From positions 62,001 through 126,000 of the forward strand of contig JAIBAU010000004.1 of NCBI GenBank assembly GCA_019695035.1: DNA of 64,000 nt, written 5' to 3'. The position numbers and the translations under genes were made by a program. How positions within the stretch are numbered: the stretch's first letter is position 1; every line of letters starts with the position of its first letter. Source of the DNA: Caulobacteraceae bacterium (lineage in GTDB: Bacteria > Pseudomonadota > Alphaproteobacteria > Caulobacterales > Caulobacteraceae). Below are positions 26,607-37,899 of the stretch, in pieces. The notes beneath the pieces were generated by a model. That model made no database searches. It was not told where the DNA came from and worked only from the letters and a program-made list of their open reading frames with translations.

Positions 26607-27317
26607 ATGAGCGACGCCGACGACATCGACGCCGAGGTCAAGACCGCCGACCCCGACCGCTGGCTGGCGGCGCGCTTCATCGCCGATCCCCGCGCTCGCG
26701 CCGACGTCGCCGCCCTCTACGCCCTGAACCACGTGGTGGCGAAGATCCCGGCCCAGGTGTCGGAGATCATGATGGGCCACATCCGGCTGGCCTGGTGGCG
26801 CGAGGCGGTCGAGGAGCTGGCGCAGGGCAAGGCCCCGCGCGCCCATCCGGTGGTCGAGGCCCTGGCCGATCCGCTGCGACGCGGAGCCTTCGATCCGGCG
26901 GCCCTGGACGCGCTGATCGACGCGCGGGCCGGCGACCTGGAGAGCGAGCCCTTCGCGGACGAGGCGGCGCTGCTCGCCCATATCGATGGCACGGACGGGC
27001 GGCTGGCGGCGCTGGCCGCGGCGCGTCTGGACGCGGCGGCCCCGGCCGAGGCGGCGGTCGAGGCGATGCGCGCCTGGGGCCTGGCCACCCTGCGACGGCC
27101 ACAGCGCCTGCCGGCGTCCTTCCCGGCTGCGGAGCTGCCGGACCGGGTGGCCGGGCGCCTGGCGGCCGCGCGCCCCGCGCTGAGAGCCCTGCCGGTGGCG
27201 GCCTTTCCCGCCGTCGCCTACGCCGCCCTCAGCCTGCCCTACGCCCGGGGGCGCCGTCCGGGTCCGTTGGAGAAGCGGTTGCGGCTGCTGGGCGCCGTCC
27301 TCAGCGGGCGCGTCTGA
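26607..27317 (+). CDS. squalene/phytoene synthase-fold protein, NDUFAF6-like (putative complex I assembly factor)
   Basis: A 236-residue all-helical protein of the trans-isoprenyl diphosphate synthase head-to-head fold. Its N-terminal half reads LYALNHVVAKIPAQVSEIMM then HIRLAWWREAVEEL, which resembles mitochondrial NDUFAF6. The two Asp-rich motifs needed for prenyl-diphosphate binding are missing: the first has NHVVAKI where DDxxD is expected, and no second one is seen. A terpenoid role is therefore unlikely. The start is the ATG at 26607; an upstream in-frame ATG lies within the terminator. Convergent with trmFO, four bases apart. Confidence 0.75.
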   Translation: MSDADDIDAEVKTADPDRWLAARFIADPRARADVAALYALNHVVAKIPAQVSEIMMGHIRLAWWREAVEELAQGKAPRAHPVVEALADPLRRGAFDPAALDALIDARAGDLESEPFADEAALLAHIDGTDGRLAALAAARLDAAAPAEAAVEAMRAWGLATLRRPQRLPASFPAAELPDRVAGRLAAARPALRALPVAAFPAVAYAALSLPYARGRRPGPLEKRLRLLGAVLSGRV

Positions 27318-27321
27318 TCGC

Positions 27322-28725
27322 TCAGGCCGGCTCCAGCTCGGCGGCCGCCTTCCAGGCGTCCAGGGCCGCGAGCGCCCGCACGCTCATGGCGCGCTTCTTG
27401 GCCCGGGTGCGGTCGCGAGGGGGCAGCTTGCGGCCCTCGTGGTCGAAGCGCGGCGCCTCCATCGGCGGCAGCAGACCGTAGTTGATGTTCATCGGCTGGA
27501 ACTTGCCGCCTTCCAGGTGGCCGCCGGTGATGTGGTTGACCAGGGCTCCCAGCGCCGTCTCCACCGGCGGGGCGGCCAGCGGGCGGCCCAGTCGCTCGGC
27601 GGCGGCGAGGCGGCCGGTCACCAGGCCCATGGCGGCGCTCTCGACGTAGCCTTCGACGCCGGTGACCTGGCCGGCGAAGCGCAGGCGCGGCATGGCCCTC
27701 AGTCGCAACTGGCCGTCCAGCAGGCGAGGCGAGTTCAGGAAGGTGTTGCGGTGCAGGCCCCCCAGCCGGGCGAACTGGGCCTCGCCCAGGCCCGGGATGG
27801 TGCGGAAGATCTCCGTCTGCGCCCCGTGCTTCAGCTTGGTCTGGAAGCCGACCATATTGAACAGGGTGCCCAGCGCATTGTCCTGGCGAAGCTGGACCAC
27901 GGCGTAGGGGCGGCTGTCGGGGTCGTGCGGGTTGGTCAGGCCGACCGGCTTCATGGGTCCGAAGCGCAGGGTCTCGCGGCCCCGCTCGGCCATCACCTCG
28001 ATGGGCAGGCATGCCTCGAAGTAGGGGACGTTCTCCCAGTCCTTGAACTCGGCCTTGGGGCCGGCCAACAGGGCGTCGACGAAGGCCTCGTACTGCTCCC
28101 GGCTCATCGGGCAGTTGATGTAGGCGGCCTTGTCTCCCGACGGCCCCTCCTTGTCGTAGCGCGACTGACGCCAGGCCACGCCCATGTCGATGGAGTCGGC
28201 GTGGACGATGGGGGCGATGGCGTCGAAGAAGGAAAGGCTCTCCTCGCCGGTCAGGGCCAGGACGGCGTCGGCCAGGGCCGGCGAGGTGAGGGGCCCGGTG
28301 GCGACGATCACGCAGTCCCAGTCGGCGGGCGGCAGGCCGGCGATCTCGCCACGCTCGACGGCGACCAGCGGGTGGGCCTCGAGGCGGGCGGTGACGGCGG
28401 CCGAGAAGGCCTCGCGATCCACGGCCAGGGCGCCCCCGGCCGGGACCTGGCAGGCGTCGCCGCTGGCCATGATCAGCGACCCCAGCCGCCGCATCTCGGC
28501 GTGCAACAGGCCGACGGCGTTGTATTCCCAGTCGTCGGACCGGAACGAGTTGGAGCAGACCAGCTCGGCCAGGCCGTCGGTCTGGTGCGCCGCGGTGCCG
28601 CGGACCGGGCGCATCTCGTGCAGCACCACCGGCACGCCGGCGTTGGCGATCTGCCACGCGGCCTCGGATCCGGCCAGGCCGCCGCCGATGACGTGAACGG
28701 GCCGGGAAGGGCTGGAAGGGTTCAT
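27322..28725 (-). CDS. trmFO: methylenetetrahydrofolate-tRNA-(uracil-5-)-methyltransferase
   Basis: A 467-residue folate- and FAD-dependent enzyme that makes ribothymidine at position 54 of tRNA. The N-terminal FAD-binding loop is [18 protein letters not shown]. Family segments include [41 protein letters not shown] and MKPVGLTNP. Length is normal. The start at 28725 opposes the membrane-protein cluster, separated by a 232-base intergenic stretch in which I see no gene. Confidence 0.95.
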   Translation of the reverse strand: MNPSSPSRPVHVIGGGLAGSEAAWQIANAGVPVVLHEMRPVRGTAAHQTDGLAELVCSNSFRSDDWEYNAVGLLHAEMRRLGSLIMASGDACQVPAGGALAVDREAFSAAVTARLEAHPLVAVERGEIAGLPPADWDCVIVATGPLTSPALADAVLALTGEESLSFFDAIAPIVHADSIDMGVAWRQSRYDKEGPSGDKAAYINCPMSREQYEAFVDALLAGPKAEFKDWENVPYFEACLPIEVMAERGRETLRFGPMKPVGLTNPHDPDSRPYAVVQLRQDNALGTLFNMVGFQTKLKHGAQTEIFRTIPGLGEAQFARLGGLHRNTFLNSPRLLDGQLRLRAMPRLRFAGQVTGVEGYVESAAMGLVTGRLAAAERLGRPLAAPPVETALGALVNHITGGHLEGGKFQPMNINYGLLPPMEAPRFDHEGRKLPPRDRTRAKKRAMSVRALAALDAWKAAAELEPA

Positions 28726-28957
28726 GGGCCGGTCTGATACGCGCCCGCTCCGGCCCCGGAAACCCCGGCCGGGGAAAGATTACCGAGAATTACATGGTCA
28801 AGGTCCCCGGGTTGGCTAAGGTCGCGCCGACCGGGATGCCGAAATTCCCGTTCAGGATGCGGCTTCTCGCCGGGGTTGGCGTGGCCTTCGGGTGACAGTT
28901 CCCGGCTGGGCCATAGACGGTCTAGAGTGGTTAACGGCAGGCACGGGGGTGAGGGCC

Positions 28958-29911
28958 ATGGGGACGTTCTCGATCGGGGAAGCGTACAGGGCGGGCTTTG
29001 GCCTGGTCGCGCGCAAACCCTTGCATGTCCTGGTTTGGGGCGTGGTCTATACGCTGCTGCGCGTACTCCCGTACGTGCTCATGGTCTGGCTCGTCGGGCC
29101 GGACCTGTTCAAGGCCTGGGGCGATTTCGTCGCCAACGCCGCCGCCGGCGGCGATCCTGGCGACCTCAGCGAATTCACCCGCACCATGCAGAACGTGAAC
29201 TCGTTTGAATCCCTGGGCTTCCTGACCAGCATCCTGGCCGCGGCGATCTTCAACGCCGCGGTGTTCCGCACCCTGTTGCGGCCGTCCGACGGCGGCTTCC
29301 TGGGCCTGAAGCTGGGCATGGATGAACTCTGGCAGGGCCTGCTCTACCTCGTCATGGTCATCCTGGGCTGCATCTTCGTCATCCTGGCGGCTCTGGTCGG
29401 CGTGCTGGCGGGCGGGATCCTGTTCTTCATCGGCAAGGCCGTCGGCGGAAACGTCCTGGGCGGCTTCGGCATCGCCCTGGCCGTCATCGCCACCCTGGGC
29501 GTGGTGCTTTGGGTCATCGTCCGCTTCTCGCTGGCCGGCCCAGCCACCTTCGCCAACCGCAGCTTCCAGCTCTTCGAGAGCTGGACCCTGACCAAGGGCA
29601 ACGCCTGGGGGCTGTTCGGCCTCACGGTGCTCCTGATCGCCACCATCCTCGCCGCCGAGATCGTGCTCGGCGTCGCCATGCTCAGCATCTTCGTCTCGCT
29701 CGGCAGCACCGAGGCGCTCAGCCCGGACGCTATCGAGGCCTTCTTCCAGCAGCCCGCCGACGTGTGGATGCTGCAGGCCACGCCCTGGCTGGTGGGGGGC
29801 ACGCTGGTCGGCGCCCTGCTCAGCGGGGCGATCTACACCATCCTGATGGCGCCCTACGCCTCAGCCTACGCTCAACTCACGGCAACCCCAGCTCCGGCTT
29901 CGGCCGTCTAG
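28958..29911 (+). CDS. multi-spanning membrane protein, paralogue 1 of 3
   Basis: A 317-residue membrane protein with about six to seven hydrophobic segments. It shares with its two downstream neighbours an EAYRAGF-like N-terminus, FRTLLRPSDGGFLGLKLGMD in the middle, VRFSLAGPATFA, and WTLTKGNAWGLF. This architecture resembles the membrane domain attached to some glycerophosphodiester phosphodiesterases and YciC-type proteins, but no enzyme domain is present. The ATG at 28958 is chosen to align with the paralogues, although the frame is open to 28892. The next gene starts 11 bases after its stop. Confidence 0.75.
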   Translation: MGTFSIGEAYRAGFGLVARKPLHVLVWGVVYTLLRVLPYVLMVWLVGPDLFKAWGDFVANAAAGGDPGDLSEFTRTMQNVNSFESLGFLTSILAAAIFNAAVFRTLLRPSDGGFLGLKLGMDELWQGLLYLVMVILGCIFVILAALVGVLAGGILFFIGKAVGGNVLGGFGIALAVIATLGVVLWVIVRFSLAGPATFANRSFQLFESWTLTKGNAWGLFGLTVLLIATILAAEIVLGVAMLSIFVSLGSTEALSPDAIEAFFQQPADVWMLQATPWLVGGTLVGALLSGAIYTILMAPYASAYAQLTATPAPASAV

Positions 29912-29922
29912 GAGACCGACCC

Positions 29923-31491
29923 ATGTTTTCGGCTACGCACGCCTCGCTCGAAGGCTTTCGCATCATCGGCAGGCGCCCGATCAGCATGATCGTGTGGACC
30001 ATCGTCTACACGCTGCTGTCCTTCGGCTTCATCGCCGGCGTCTGCTATTTCCTCGGCTCGACCTTCATCGGCGAGATCATCCGGCACCACGACGACCCGA
30101 CCTGGGCGCGCGACCTGGATATCGACAACTGGCAGGACGCCTGGCGCTACTTCGGGGGCCTGTTCCAGGTCATCGCGCTGCTGATACCCGCCACGCTCCT
30201 GCTCGGCGCGGTGCAGATGAGCGCGGTGTTCCGCACCGTGCTGCGACCCAAGGAGCGGGGCTTCGCCTACCTCAAGCTGGGCGCCGATGAACTGCGTCAG
30301 GTCGGCCTGATGATCGTCCTGCTGCTGCTGTTCGCGGTGGTGCTCTGCGGCGGCGTGCTCGGCCTGATCTTCGGCCTGAAGGCCGCCGGCCTCGAGGAGG
30401 GGATGTCGGCCCTGCTCGCCGTTCTGGGCGGCGTGCTCCTGGTGGTGCTGGCGGTGTGGCTGTCGATCCGGCTGTCCCTGGCCGCGCCCGCGACCTTCGC
30501 CCGCAAGCGCCTGACGGTCTTCGGCGCCTGGGGTTTGACCCGGGGTCACTTCTGGGGTCTGCTCGGCATGTACATCCTGTCGGCGATCTTCACGATCATC
30601 GTCACCGTCGTCATCGACATGATCGCCCGCGCCGTCGGCGGCGCCATGGGCTTCTCGATGGCCTCGCTGATCGACGGCGACCAGCTCGCCATCGATTTCG
30701 CCAATTTCACCTGGGACCAGGCTTGGACCCTGTTCGGCTACGGCGGCCTCGCCTACGTGATGCTGTCCATGCTGGGCAACACCTTCCAGCTGGCCCTGAC
30801 CTACGGCCCGCAGGCGGCCGCCTATCGTGACCTGTCGGGCGGCTCGGCCCCGGCGCCGGAAGCCGCAGCTGCGGCGCCCCCGGCGGATCACGGCGACGGA
30901 CACGGCGGCGACGGTCATGGCGGCCACGGCGGTGAGGCGGCCCTCGCGGCTGCGGCCGTCGCCGGCGGCGCGGCCGCCGTGGCGGCGTCCCACGCCCACG
31001 CCGAGGATCACGGGCACGCGGCCCCGGCCGCCGACCATGGCCACGCCGATCATGGGCACGCGGCGGACCATGGGCACGGCGATCATGGGCATGGCGACCA
31101 CGGTCACGCCGCGGCCGACCATGGTCACGGAGACCACGGACACGCGGCTGCCGACCACGGTCATGCCGACCACGGTCATGCGGACCACGCCCACGCCGCC
31201 GCCGATCACGGGCACGGCGATCACCACGCCGCCGCCGACCACGGTCACGCCGATCATGGCCATGGCGCAGCCGACCACGCTCCCGCGGCCGACCATGGAC
31301 ATGCGGATCACGGGCATGAGGACCATGGCCACGCCGCCGCCGCCGACCACGGTCATGGAGATCACGGGCACGGCGATCACGGGCACGGCGATCACGGGCA
31401 CGGCGATCACGGTCACGCGGACCAGGGGCACGCGGACCATGGCGCCTCGGCGCATCCGGCCGATCCACACGACCACGGCGGCCACCACTAG
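29923..31491 (+). CDS. multi-spanning membrane protein with long histidine-rich tail, paralogue 2 of 3
   Basis: A 522-residue protein in two parts. Residues 1 to about 310 form a membrane domain of the same family as its neighbours (SAVFRTVLRPKERGFAYLKL, IRLSLAAPATFA, WGLTRGHFWGLL). Residues 323-522 are a low-complexity tail built from DHGH, GDHGH and AADHGHADHG units with about 60 histidines by hand count, interrupted by one Ala-rich stretch. Such His/Asp tails in general bind divalent metals (Zn, Ni, Co), so metal buffering, sensing or transport is a reasonable inference. The tail topology (in or out) is not decided. The family is unnamed as far as I can tell. Confidence 0.8.
   Translation: MFSATHASLEGFRIIGRRPISMIVWTIVYTLLSFGFIAGVCYFLGSTFIGEIIRHHDDPTWARDLDIDNWQDAWRYFGGLFQVIALLIPATLLLGAVQMSAVFRTVLRPKERGFAYLKLGADELRQVGLMIVLLLLFAVVLCGGVLGLIFGLKAAGLEEGMSALLAVLGGVLLVVLAVWLSIRLSLAAPATFARKRLTVFGAWGLTRGHFWGLLGMYILSAIFTIIVTVVIDMIARAVGGAMGFSMASLIDGDQLAIDFANFTWDQAWTLFGYGGLAYVMLSMLGNTFQLALTYGPQAAAYRDLSGGSAPAPEAAAAAPPADHGDGHGGDGHGGHGGEAALAAAAVAGGAAAVAASHAHAEDHGHAAPAADHGHADHGHAADHGHGDHGHGDHGHAAADHGHGDHGHAAADHGHADHGHADHAHAAADHGHGDHHAAADHGHADHGHGAADHAPAADHGHADHGHEDHGHAAAADHGHGDHGHGDHGHGDHGHGDHGHADQGHADHGASAHPADPHDHGGHH
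31360..31419 (+). repeat. 15-base tandem repeat inside the His-rich tail
   Basis: Four consecutive copies of a GATCACGGGCACGGC unit (the last two-to-three bases and one internal base vary), each encoding DHGHG. The wider region 30889-31488 contains many diverged copies. Alternating use of CAC/CAT and GGG/GGT codons in older copies suggests growth by slippage followed by divergence, with the block here the youngest. Confidence 0.8.
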
Positions 31492-31513
31492 GGCCAGGGT
31501 CAGGTCTGTCAGG

Positions 31514-31543
31514 ACGGGGCGCCTCGCCGGGGCGCCCCGTTTC
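31514..31543 (+). terminator. intrinsic terminator after the His-tailed gene
   Basis: Perfect 10-base stem ACGGGGCGCC (31514-31523) with GGCGCCCCGT (31531-31540), seven-base loop, then TTCC and a further ATTTCC. It separates the first two paralogues from the third, which therefore probably has its own promoter. Confidence 0.65.
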
Positions 31544-31617
31544 CATTTCCGCGATTCTGTCGAGACGACCGGCGCGGTGTTCCGCTAAGAGGACGGCGCA
31601 GACTTGGAGATCCCCGC

Positions 31618-32529
31618 ATGGCGTTTTCGCCCACCGAAGCCGCATTCGAAGGCTTTCGCCTGACCCGCGAGAAGCCCCGGATCATCGGCTGGTGGACCCT
31701 TCTCGCCCTGGTTCTCCAGCTCGGCCTCGGCGTGATCATCGCCGCCACCGCCGGGCCCGAATTCCAGCAGCTGCAGACCTTCCTGAACGATCCGGTGAAC
31801 AACGCCGACATCGCGGAGAGTCTCGGGCCCAAGATGGTCCTGTTCGAAGCCGCGGCCCTGCCGCTCGTCCTGGTGATCAGCGCCATCTTCGCCTGCGCCG
31901 CCTATCGCAGCGTGCTGGACCCGGCGCAGTCCCGCTTCGGCTACCTGCGGATCGGCCGGGACGAGGGCCGCATGCTGCTGCTCTACCTGCTGCTGCTGGC
32001 GATCTTCATGGGAGCCATGTTCGGGGCCATTCTGCTGGCCGGCCTGGTGATGGGTCTGCTGATGTCGTCGGGGAGCGCCGCCATGGGCGCGGTGGGCGGC
32101 TTCGGCGCCTTCCTGGTCCTGGGCGCCGTCCTGGTCTTTTTCGGCGTGCGCCTGTCGCTGGCGGGACCGATGACCTTCGCCGTCGGCAAGGTGCTGGTCG
32201 CACCGGCGTGGAAGATGACCCGGGGCCGATTCTGGAGCCTGCTGGTGGCCTACGTCCTGTCCTGGATCATGGCCTTCGTGGTCCAGCTCCTGGGCGGCGC
32301 GATCTTCACCGCCGTGGCCATGGCCGCGACCGGCAACCTCGGGGCCTACCAGAAGGCGGGGGCGATGGAGTTCAGCTCGATCGCCGAGGTGTTCACGCCC
32401 GAGCACCTGCTGTTCGCGGTGTCCGCCGCCGTCCTCGCCGCCTTGCAGAACGCCATCGTGCTGACCCCATCGGCCGTGGCCTACCGCGCCCTGGCCTCCG
32501 AGGAGCCCCGGGCGGACACCTTCGACTAG
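31618..32529 (+). CDS. multi-spanning membrane protein, paralogue 3 of 3
   Basis: A 303-residue membrane protein of the same family as the two upstream genes: AAFEGFRLTREKP at the N-terminus, CAAYRSVLDPAQSRFGYLRI, VRLSLAGPMTFA and WKMTRGRFWSLL. It has about six hydrophobic segments and a short charged C-terminus with no histidine tail. It is convergent with uvrA, with a 3-base gap. No enzyme or transport motif is visible. Confidence 0.75.
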   Translation: MAFSPTEAAFEGFRLTREKPRIIGWWTLLALVLQLGLGVIIAATAGPEFQQLQTFLNDPVNNADIAESLGPKMVLFEAAALPLVLVISAIFACAAYRSVLDPAQSRFGYLRIGRDEGRMLLLYLLLLAIFMGAMFGAILLAGLVMGLLMSSGSAAMGAVGGFGAFLVLGAVLVFFGVRLSLAGPMTFAVGKVLVAPAWKMTRGRFWSLLVAYVLSWIMAFVVQLLGGAIFTAVAMAATGNLGAYQKAGAMEFSSIAEVFTPEHLLFAVSAAVLAALQNAIVLTPSAVAYRALASEEPRADTFD

Positions 32530-32532
32530 GCG

Positions 32533-35424
<2,892 letters not shown>

Positions 35425-35504
35425 GGAATCCCGAAACGTCGCGGTCCATGGAGAAGCTCCGGACCAACGCCGATATATGGGACTCAAACGCGCCGATTCA
35501 GCAA

Positions 35505-35519
35505 GAACGAACTGCGAAC
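35505..35519 (-). promoter_or_regulatory. LexA (SOS) box upstream of uvrA
   Basis: On the transcribed strand the sequence is GTTC-GCAGTTC-GTTC, an exact match to the alphaproteobacterial LexA operator GTTC-N7-GTTC. It lies 81-95 bases before the uvrA ATG, in the expected promoter position. It is 59 bases from the divergent gene at 35578, so that gene could also be affected. Confidence 0.85.
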
Positions 35520-35577
35520 AGTTGTCGCGGGTCGGCGCGGCCTCGCCCGCGCGCCAGCTTTGCCGTAAGAGGGCCGC

Positions 35578-36069
35578 ATGCAACGTACCGGCTCGATCGC
35601 GGCCACGGCCGCCACCTTCACCCTGCTGGGTCCCGTCGTCGCGGCGGCGGGCGTCTTTCTGCTGGTCCTGCTGGCCCCCAGGGCCGTCGGCGCCTCCACG
35701 CCGGTGGACCCCGGCCAGGCGGCTACGCTGTTCATGCTCTGCGTGCTGTTTTCCTACTGGCTCGGAGGCGTGGCCGCCCTCCTCACGGGCCTCGCGGCGG
35801 CATTCGTATCGGCGCGCCTGAAGGGCCTGTGGGCCTGGGTCGGCGCCAGCGTGGTGATCGGCCTGGTCTGCACCACGCTGTCCGTCGTCGTGATGGGTCT
35901 CGACCACGGCGGGTCGCAACTGAACCAGGATTTCATCGGTCTCCTGGCCATATTCTGCGGGGCGGCCGTGCTCGCCAGCGTGGCGAGCGCCTTCGCGAGC
36001 AACGGCTTCAGGCCTCGGAAGGCCCCGCCGTCGGCGCCGACCGCTGAAGCAGCCGGCGAGGGGGCCTAG
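35578..36069 (+). CDS. four-helix membrane protein, hypothetical
   Basis: A 163-residue protein with four clear hydrophobic segments (about residues 14-34, 50-75, 85-105 and 118-140) and a Pro/Ala-rich C-terminal tail. AGAGGG precedes the ATG. It is divergent from uvrA across a 153-base region containing the LexA box. Its stop at 36067-36069 overlaps the stop codon of the flbY 3'-end remnant on the other strand. No family is recognised. Confidence 0.7.
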   Translation: MQRTGSIAATAATFTLLGPVVAAAGVFLLVLLAPRAVGASTPVDPGQAATLFMLCVLFSYWLGGVAALLTGLAAAFVSARLKGLWAWVGASVVIGLVCTTLSVVVMGLDHGGSQLNQDFIGLLAIFCGAAVLASVASAFASNGFRPRKAPPSAPTAEAAGEGA

Positions 36070-36099
36070 GCCCGCCGGTTCAGGGTGACGGCGGTGGCG
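36066..36099 (-). pseudogene. remnant of a flbY-like gene 3' end (ten codons plus stop)
   Basis: The minus strand reads [10 protein letters not shown] then TAG, almost the same as the C-terminus of the intact flbY-like gene ([10 protein letters not shown] then TGA at 38871). Bases 36075-36099 are identical to 38880-38904 (25 of 25). Upstream of the 25-mer no further similarity is seen. It looks like an orphaned gene end left when the 36.1-38.9 kb segment was inserted. Confidence 0.6.
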
Positions 36100-36188
36100 G
36101 GCCACCGGCGGCTGCAACCGAGCGCGGTGGGCGCGTCCTGGCGGGCCACTCGCGGAACAAGGCCGCCTGGAATCGGCGTCGACCGTTC

Positions 36189-36635
36189 TCAAAATCCCAA
36201 TGCCCGACGTCCAATAATCGCCCCCATGACCAGGAACGCGATTAACTGGCTTGCGAAAAAGATGAAGCGAACAGCGATGGCGCTGTTCGTCCCCGAGGCT
36301 AGGTGCACCCCGGTTTGCAGGACGCGCGCGGCGACGACCACGATCGCGAGCGCATCCAGGGTGGGTGAACTCTCACGCGAAACTTCGGCCGCGACCACGA
36401 TGGCCGCAAACACAGGCAGGTTCTCGACGCAATTGGCGTGGGCGCGTACAGCGCGGCGGTAGAAGGGAGAGCCGTGCGCCATGTCGCCGGGAAAGCTCTT
36501 CAATTCCGCCTTGCCGGAAAGGATGAGAGACCAGCGATGCACGCCGACTCCGGCGGCGAGGACGACGACTGTCCACATCGCGAACGCCAAGAGCGCCCAA
36601 GTTGGAATGCTCACAATTGTTTCTCCAATGTTCAT
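36189..36635 (-). CDS. MAPEG-family membrane protein
   Basis: A 148-residue protein with four hydrophobic segments and the family signature [20 protein letters not shown] near residue 65. MAPEG proteins (microsomal glutathione transferase / leukotriene synthase type) are integral membrane trimers; bacterial members may detoxify with glutathione. The start [11 protein letters not shown] is the ATG at 36635. It lies on the segment bounded by the flbY-end repeat, and its AT content is visibly higher than that of the neighbours. Confidence 0.85.
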   Translation of the reverse strand: MNIGETIVSIPTWALLAFAMWTVVVLAAGVGVHRWSLILSGKAELKSFPGDMAHGSPFYRRAVRAHANCVENLPVFAAIVVAAEVSRESSPTLDALAIVVVAARVLQTGVHLASGTNSAIAVRFIFFASQLIAFLVMGAIIGRRALGF

Positions 36636-36701
36636 TTCAGTAGCGCAGTCTCCCGCGCGGTCGGAGATCGTGACCGGGATCTCGGCGGATGCGGCCGAGG
36701 A

Positions 36702-36733
36702 CCCGCATGAGAGCGGTGGGCGTCTCATGCGGG
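36702..36733. repeat. 11-base inverted repeat between the MAPEG and diiron genes
   Basis: Arms CCCGCATGAGA (36702-36712) and TCTCATGCGGG (36723-36733), 10-base loop. It lies 43 bases after the diiron protein stop on the minus strand. No T-run follows on either strand, so it may be a weak terminator, an mRNA-stabilising hairpin or an operator for the MAPEG gene. Confidence 0.55.
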
Positions 36734-36775
36734 CAGGATCTGGGTGGACAGCCCGCTAGGGGGCCTGGCTCGGCG

Positions 36776-37714
36776 TCAGGCCGAGCCCATGATCGGGGCG
36801 AGCGCGGCCGAAATGCGCTCGAACTGCTGGGGTTTGATCTTGGCGCCGAGGGCTTCTTGGAACCGGGGGACGCCCACGCCGGAGGCGATGTACTGCCAGC
36901 GGTAGGCCGCCAGCACGCCCTGCTTGAGACGGGCGAGGTTCTCCTCGTAGAGGCCGCCGTTCATGCTGGAGCAGAAATACTCCACGTCGGCGGCGGCCTG
37001 CAGTTGCAGGATGTCGTCCACGGCCCCCACGAGTGCGATGAAGTCATCGACCGCGGCGTCGACCGCGAGCGGGCTCATGGCGTTGTGGACACGCTCCCAT
37101 TCCAGCTCGTCGGCGATGATGTGCTGAGCCTCGTCGCGGGCGTGGTACATAAACACGTCCTTGAACAGGGGAGACAGGCTGTCGTCGCTGTCGATGGCCT
37201 GCTTGTAGTGCGACAGCACGAAGATCTCGATGAAGCAGGTCAGGGCGAGCACCGACCAGGTGGACTTGCTCAGCACCGCCTTGGCGACCCCGTTGGGGTC
37301 GGGGAGGAACCGATAGCCGGCCGGCATGATGTCGGCGCACATGGCCTCGACGCGGCGGAACAGTTCCTGGTGCTTGATCTCTTCGTTCGAGAAGCGGACC
37401 AGCGCCTCCAGGGCGTCCTGGTCGCCCAGCCAGTGATCGGTCGTCACCTCCAGGATCTTGGCGTTGATGAAGCGTTCCACCAGACCGAAGATGTTGGCGT
37501 AGGTCCGACCCTGCACCTGGCTCATGAACCGCTTCTCGTCGGCCGTCAGGAAATCGAGGTCGGCGACCTTGGAAAGCGATGACGGCAGGAACGTGTCGTC
37601 GAGAGTCAGGTCGCGCCCCCGGATGACATGCTCATCAATGGTCCAGTGCACCCGCTTCGAGGCGGCGACGCACTTGGCGTAACGGGTCTTTTCAATGCTG
37701 ACGTTGATCGTCAT
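36776..37714 (-). CDS. AurF/CmlI-like diiron oxygenase
   Basis: A 312-residue ferritin-like helical protein. The ligand set of AurF-type N-oxygenases can be traced: an early Glu around residues 80-89, E112-xx-H115 in NEEIKHQELF, E163 in CFIEIF, and H191-xxx-E195-xx-H198 in YHARDEAQHIIAD. AurF and CmlI oxidise arylamines to nitro groups; related proteins have unknown substrates, so only diiron oxygenase should be taken as supported. It is divergent from an AraC regulator, which likely controls it. It lies inside the repeat-bounded segment. Confidence 0.75.
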   Translation of the reverse strand: MTINVSIEKTRYAKCVAASKRVHWTIDEHVIRGRDLTLDDTFLPSSLSKVADLDFLTADEKRFMSQVQGRTYANIFGLVERFINAKILEVTTDHWLGDQDALEALVRFSNEEIKHQELFRRVEAMCADIMPAGYRFLPDPNGVAKAVLSKSTWSVLALTCFIEIFVLSHYKQAIDSDDSLSPLFKDVFMYHARDEAQHIIADELEWERVHNAMSPLAVDAAVDDFIALVGAVDDILQLQAAADVEYFCSSMNGGLYEENLARLKQGVLAAYRWQYIASGVGVPRFQEALGAKIKPQQFERISAALAPIMGSA

Positions 37715-37899
37715 TGGAATCTCCAGAAGAAAGGTGTTTGGCGGGACATCGACGCCCGGGGCGTGACGACGTCCGGCTGGCAGGACGCGAAGGAGTGTCC
37801 GTTTCGTCTCGGGGAGCCTTAGCTGTTCGGGGCACCGGAGGAGAATTGCCGCTCCGCCGCCTGACTTGACTGTTCCGCCGGGGACGGCCGAATGGGGGG

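Noticed and set aside
31360-31419. CRISPR-like short repeats
   Set aside because: The units are contiguous without spacers, lie in a coding frame and encode DHGHG; no cas genes nearby.
29908-31588. Long open frames opposite and offset to the His-rich tail gene
   Set aside because: The 15-base periodic sequence keeps all frames open; only the frame beginning MFSATHAS has a ribosome-binding site, a membrane domain matching its paralogues and a sensible stop.
36134-36148. 15-base match (CGTCCTGGCGGGCCA) to 52611-52625, with GCCGCCTGG following in both
   Set aside because: Short, GC-rich and without further flanking similarity; it could be a degenerate intergenic repeat, but two copies are too few to claim one.
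35425-36192. N-terminal extension of UvrA
   Set aside because: It would run across the LexA box and the divergent gene; UvrA proteins begin near the ATG at 35424.
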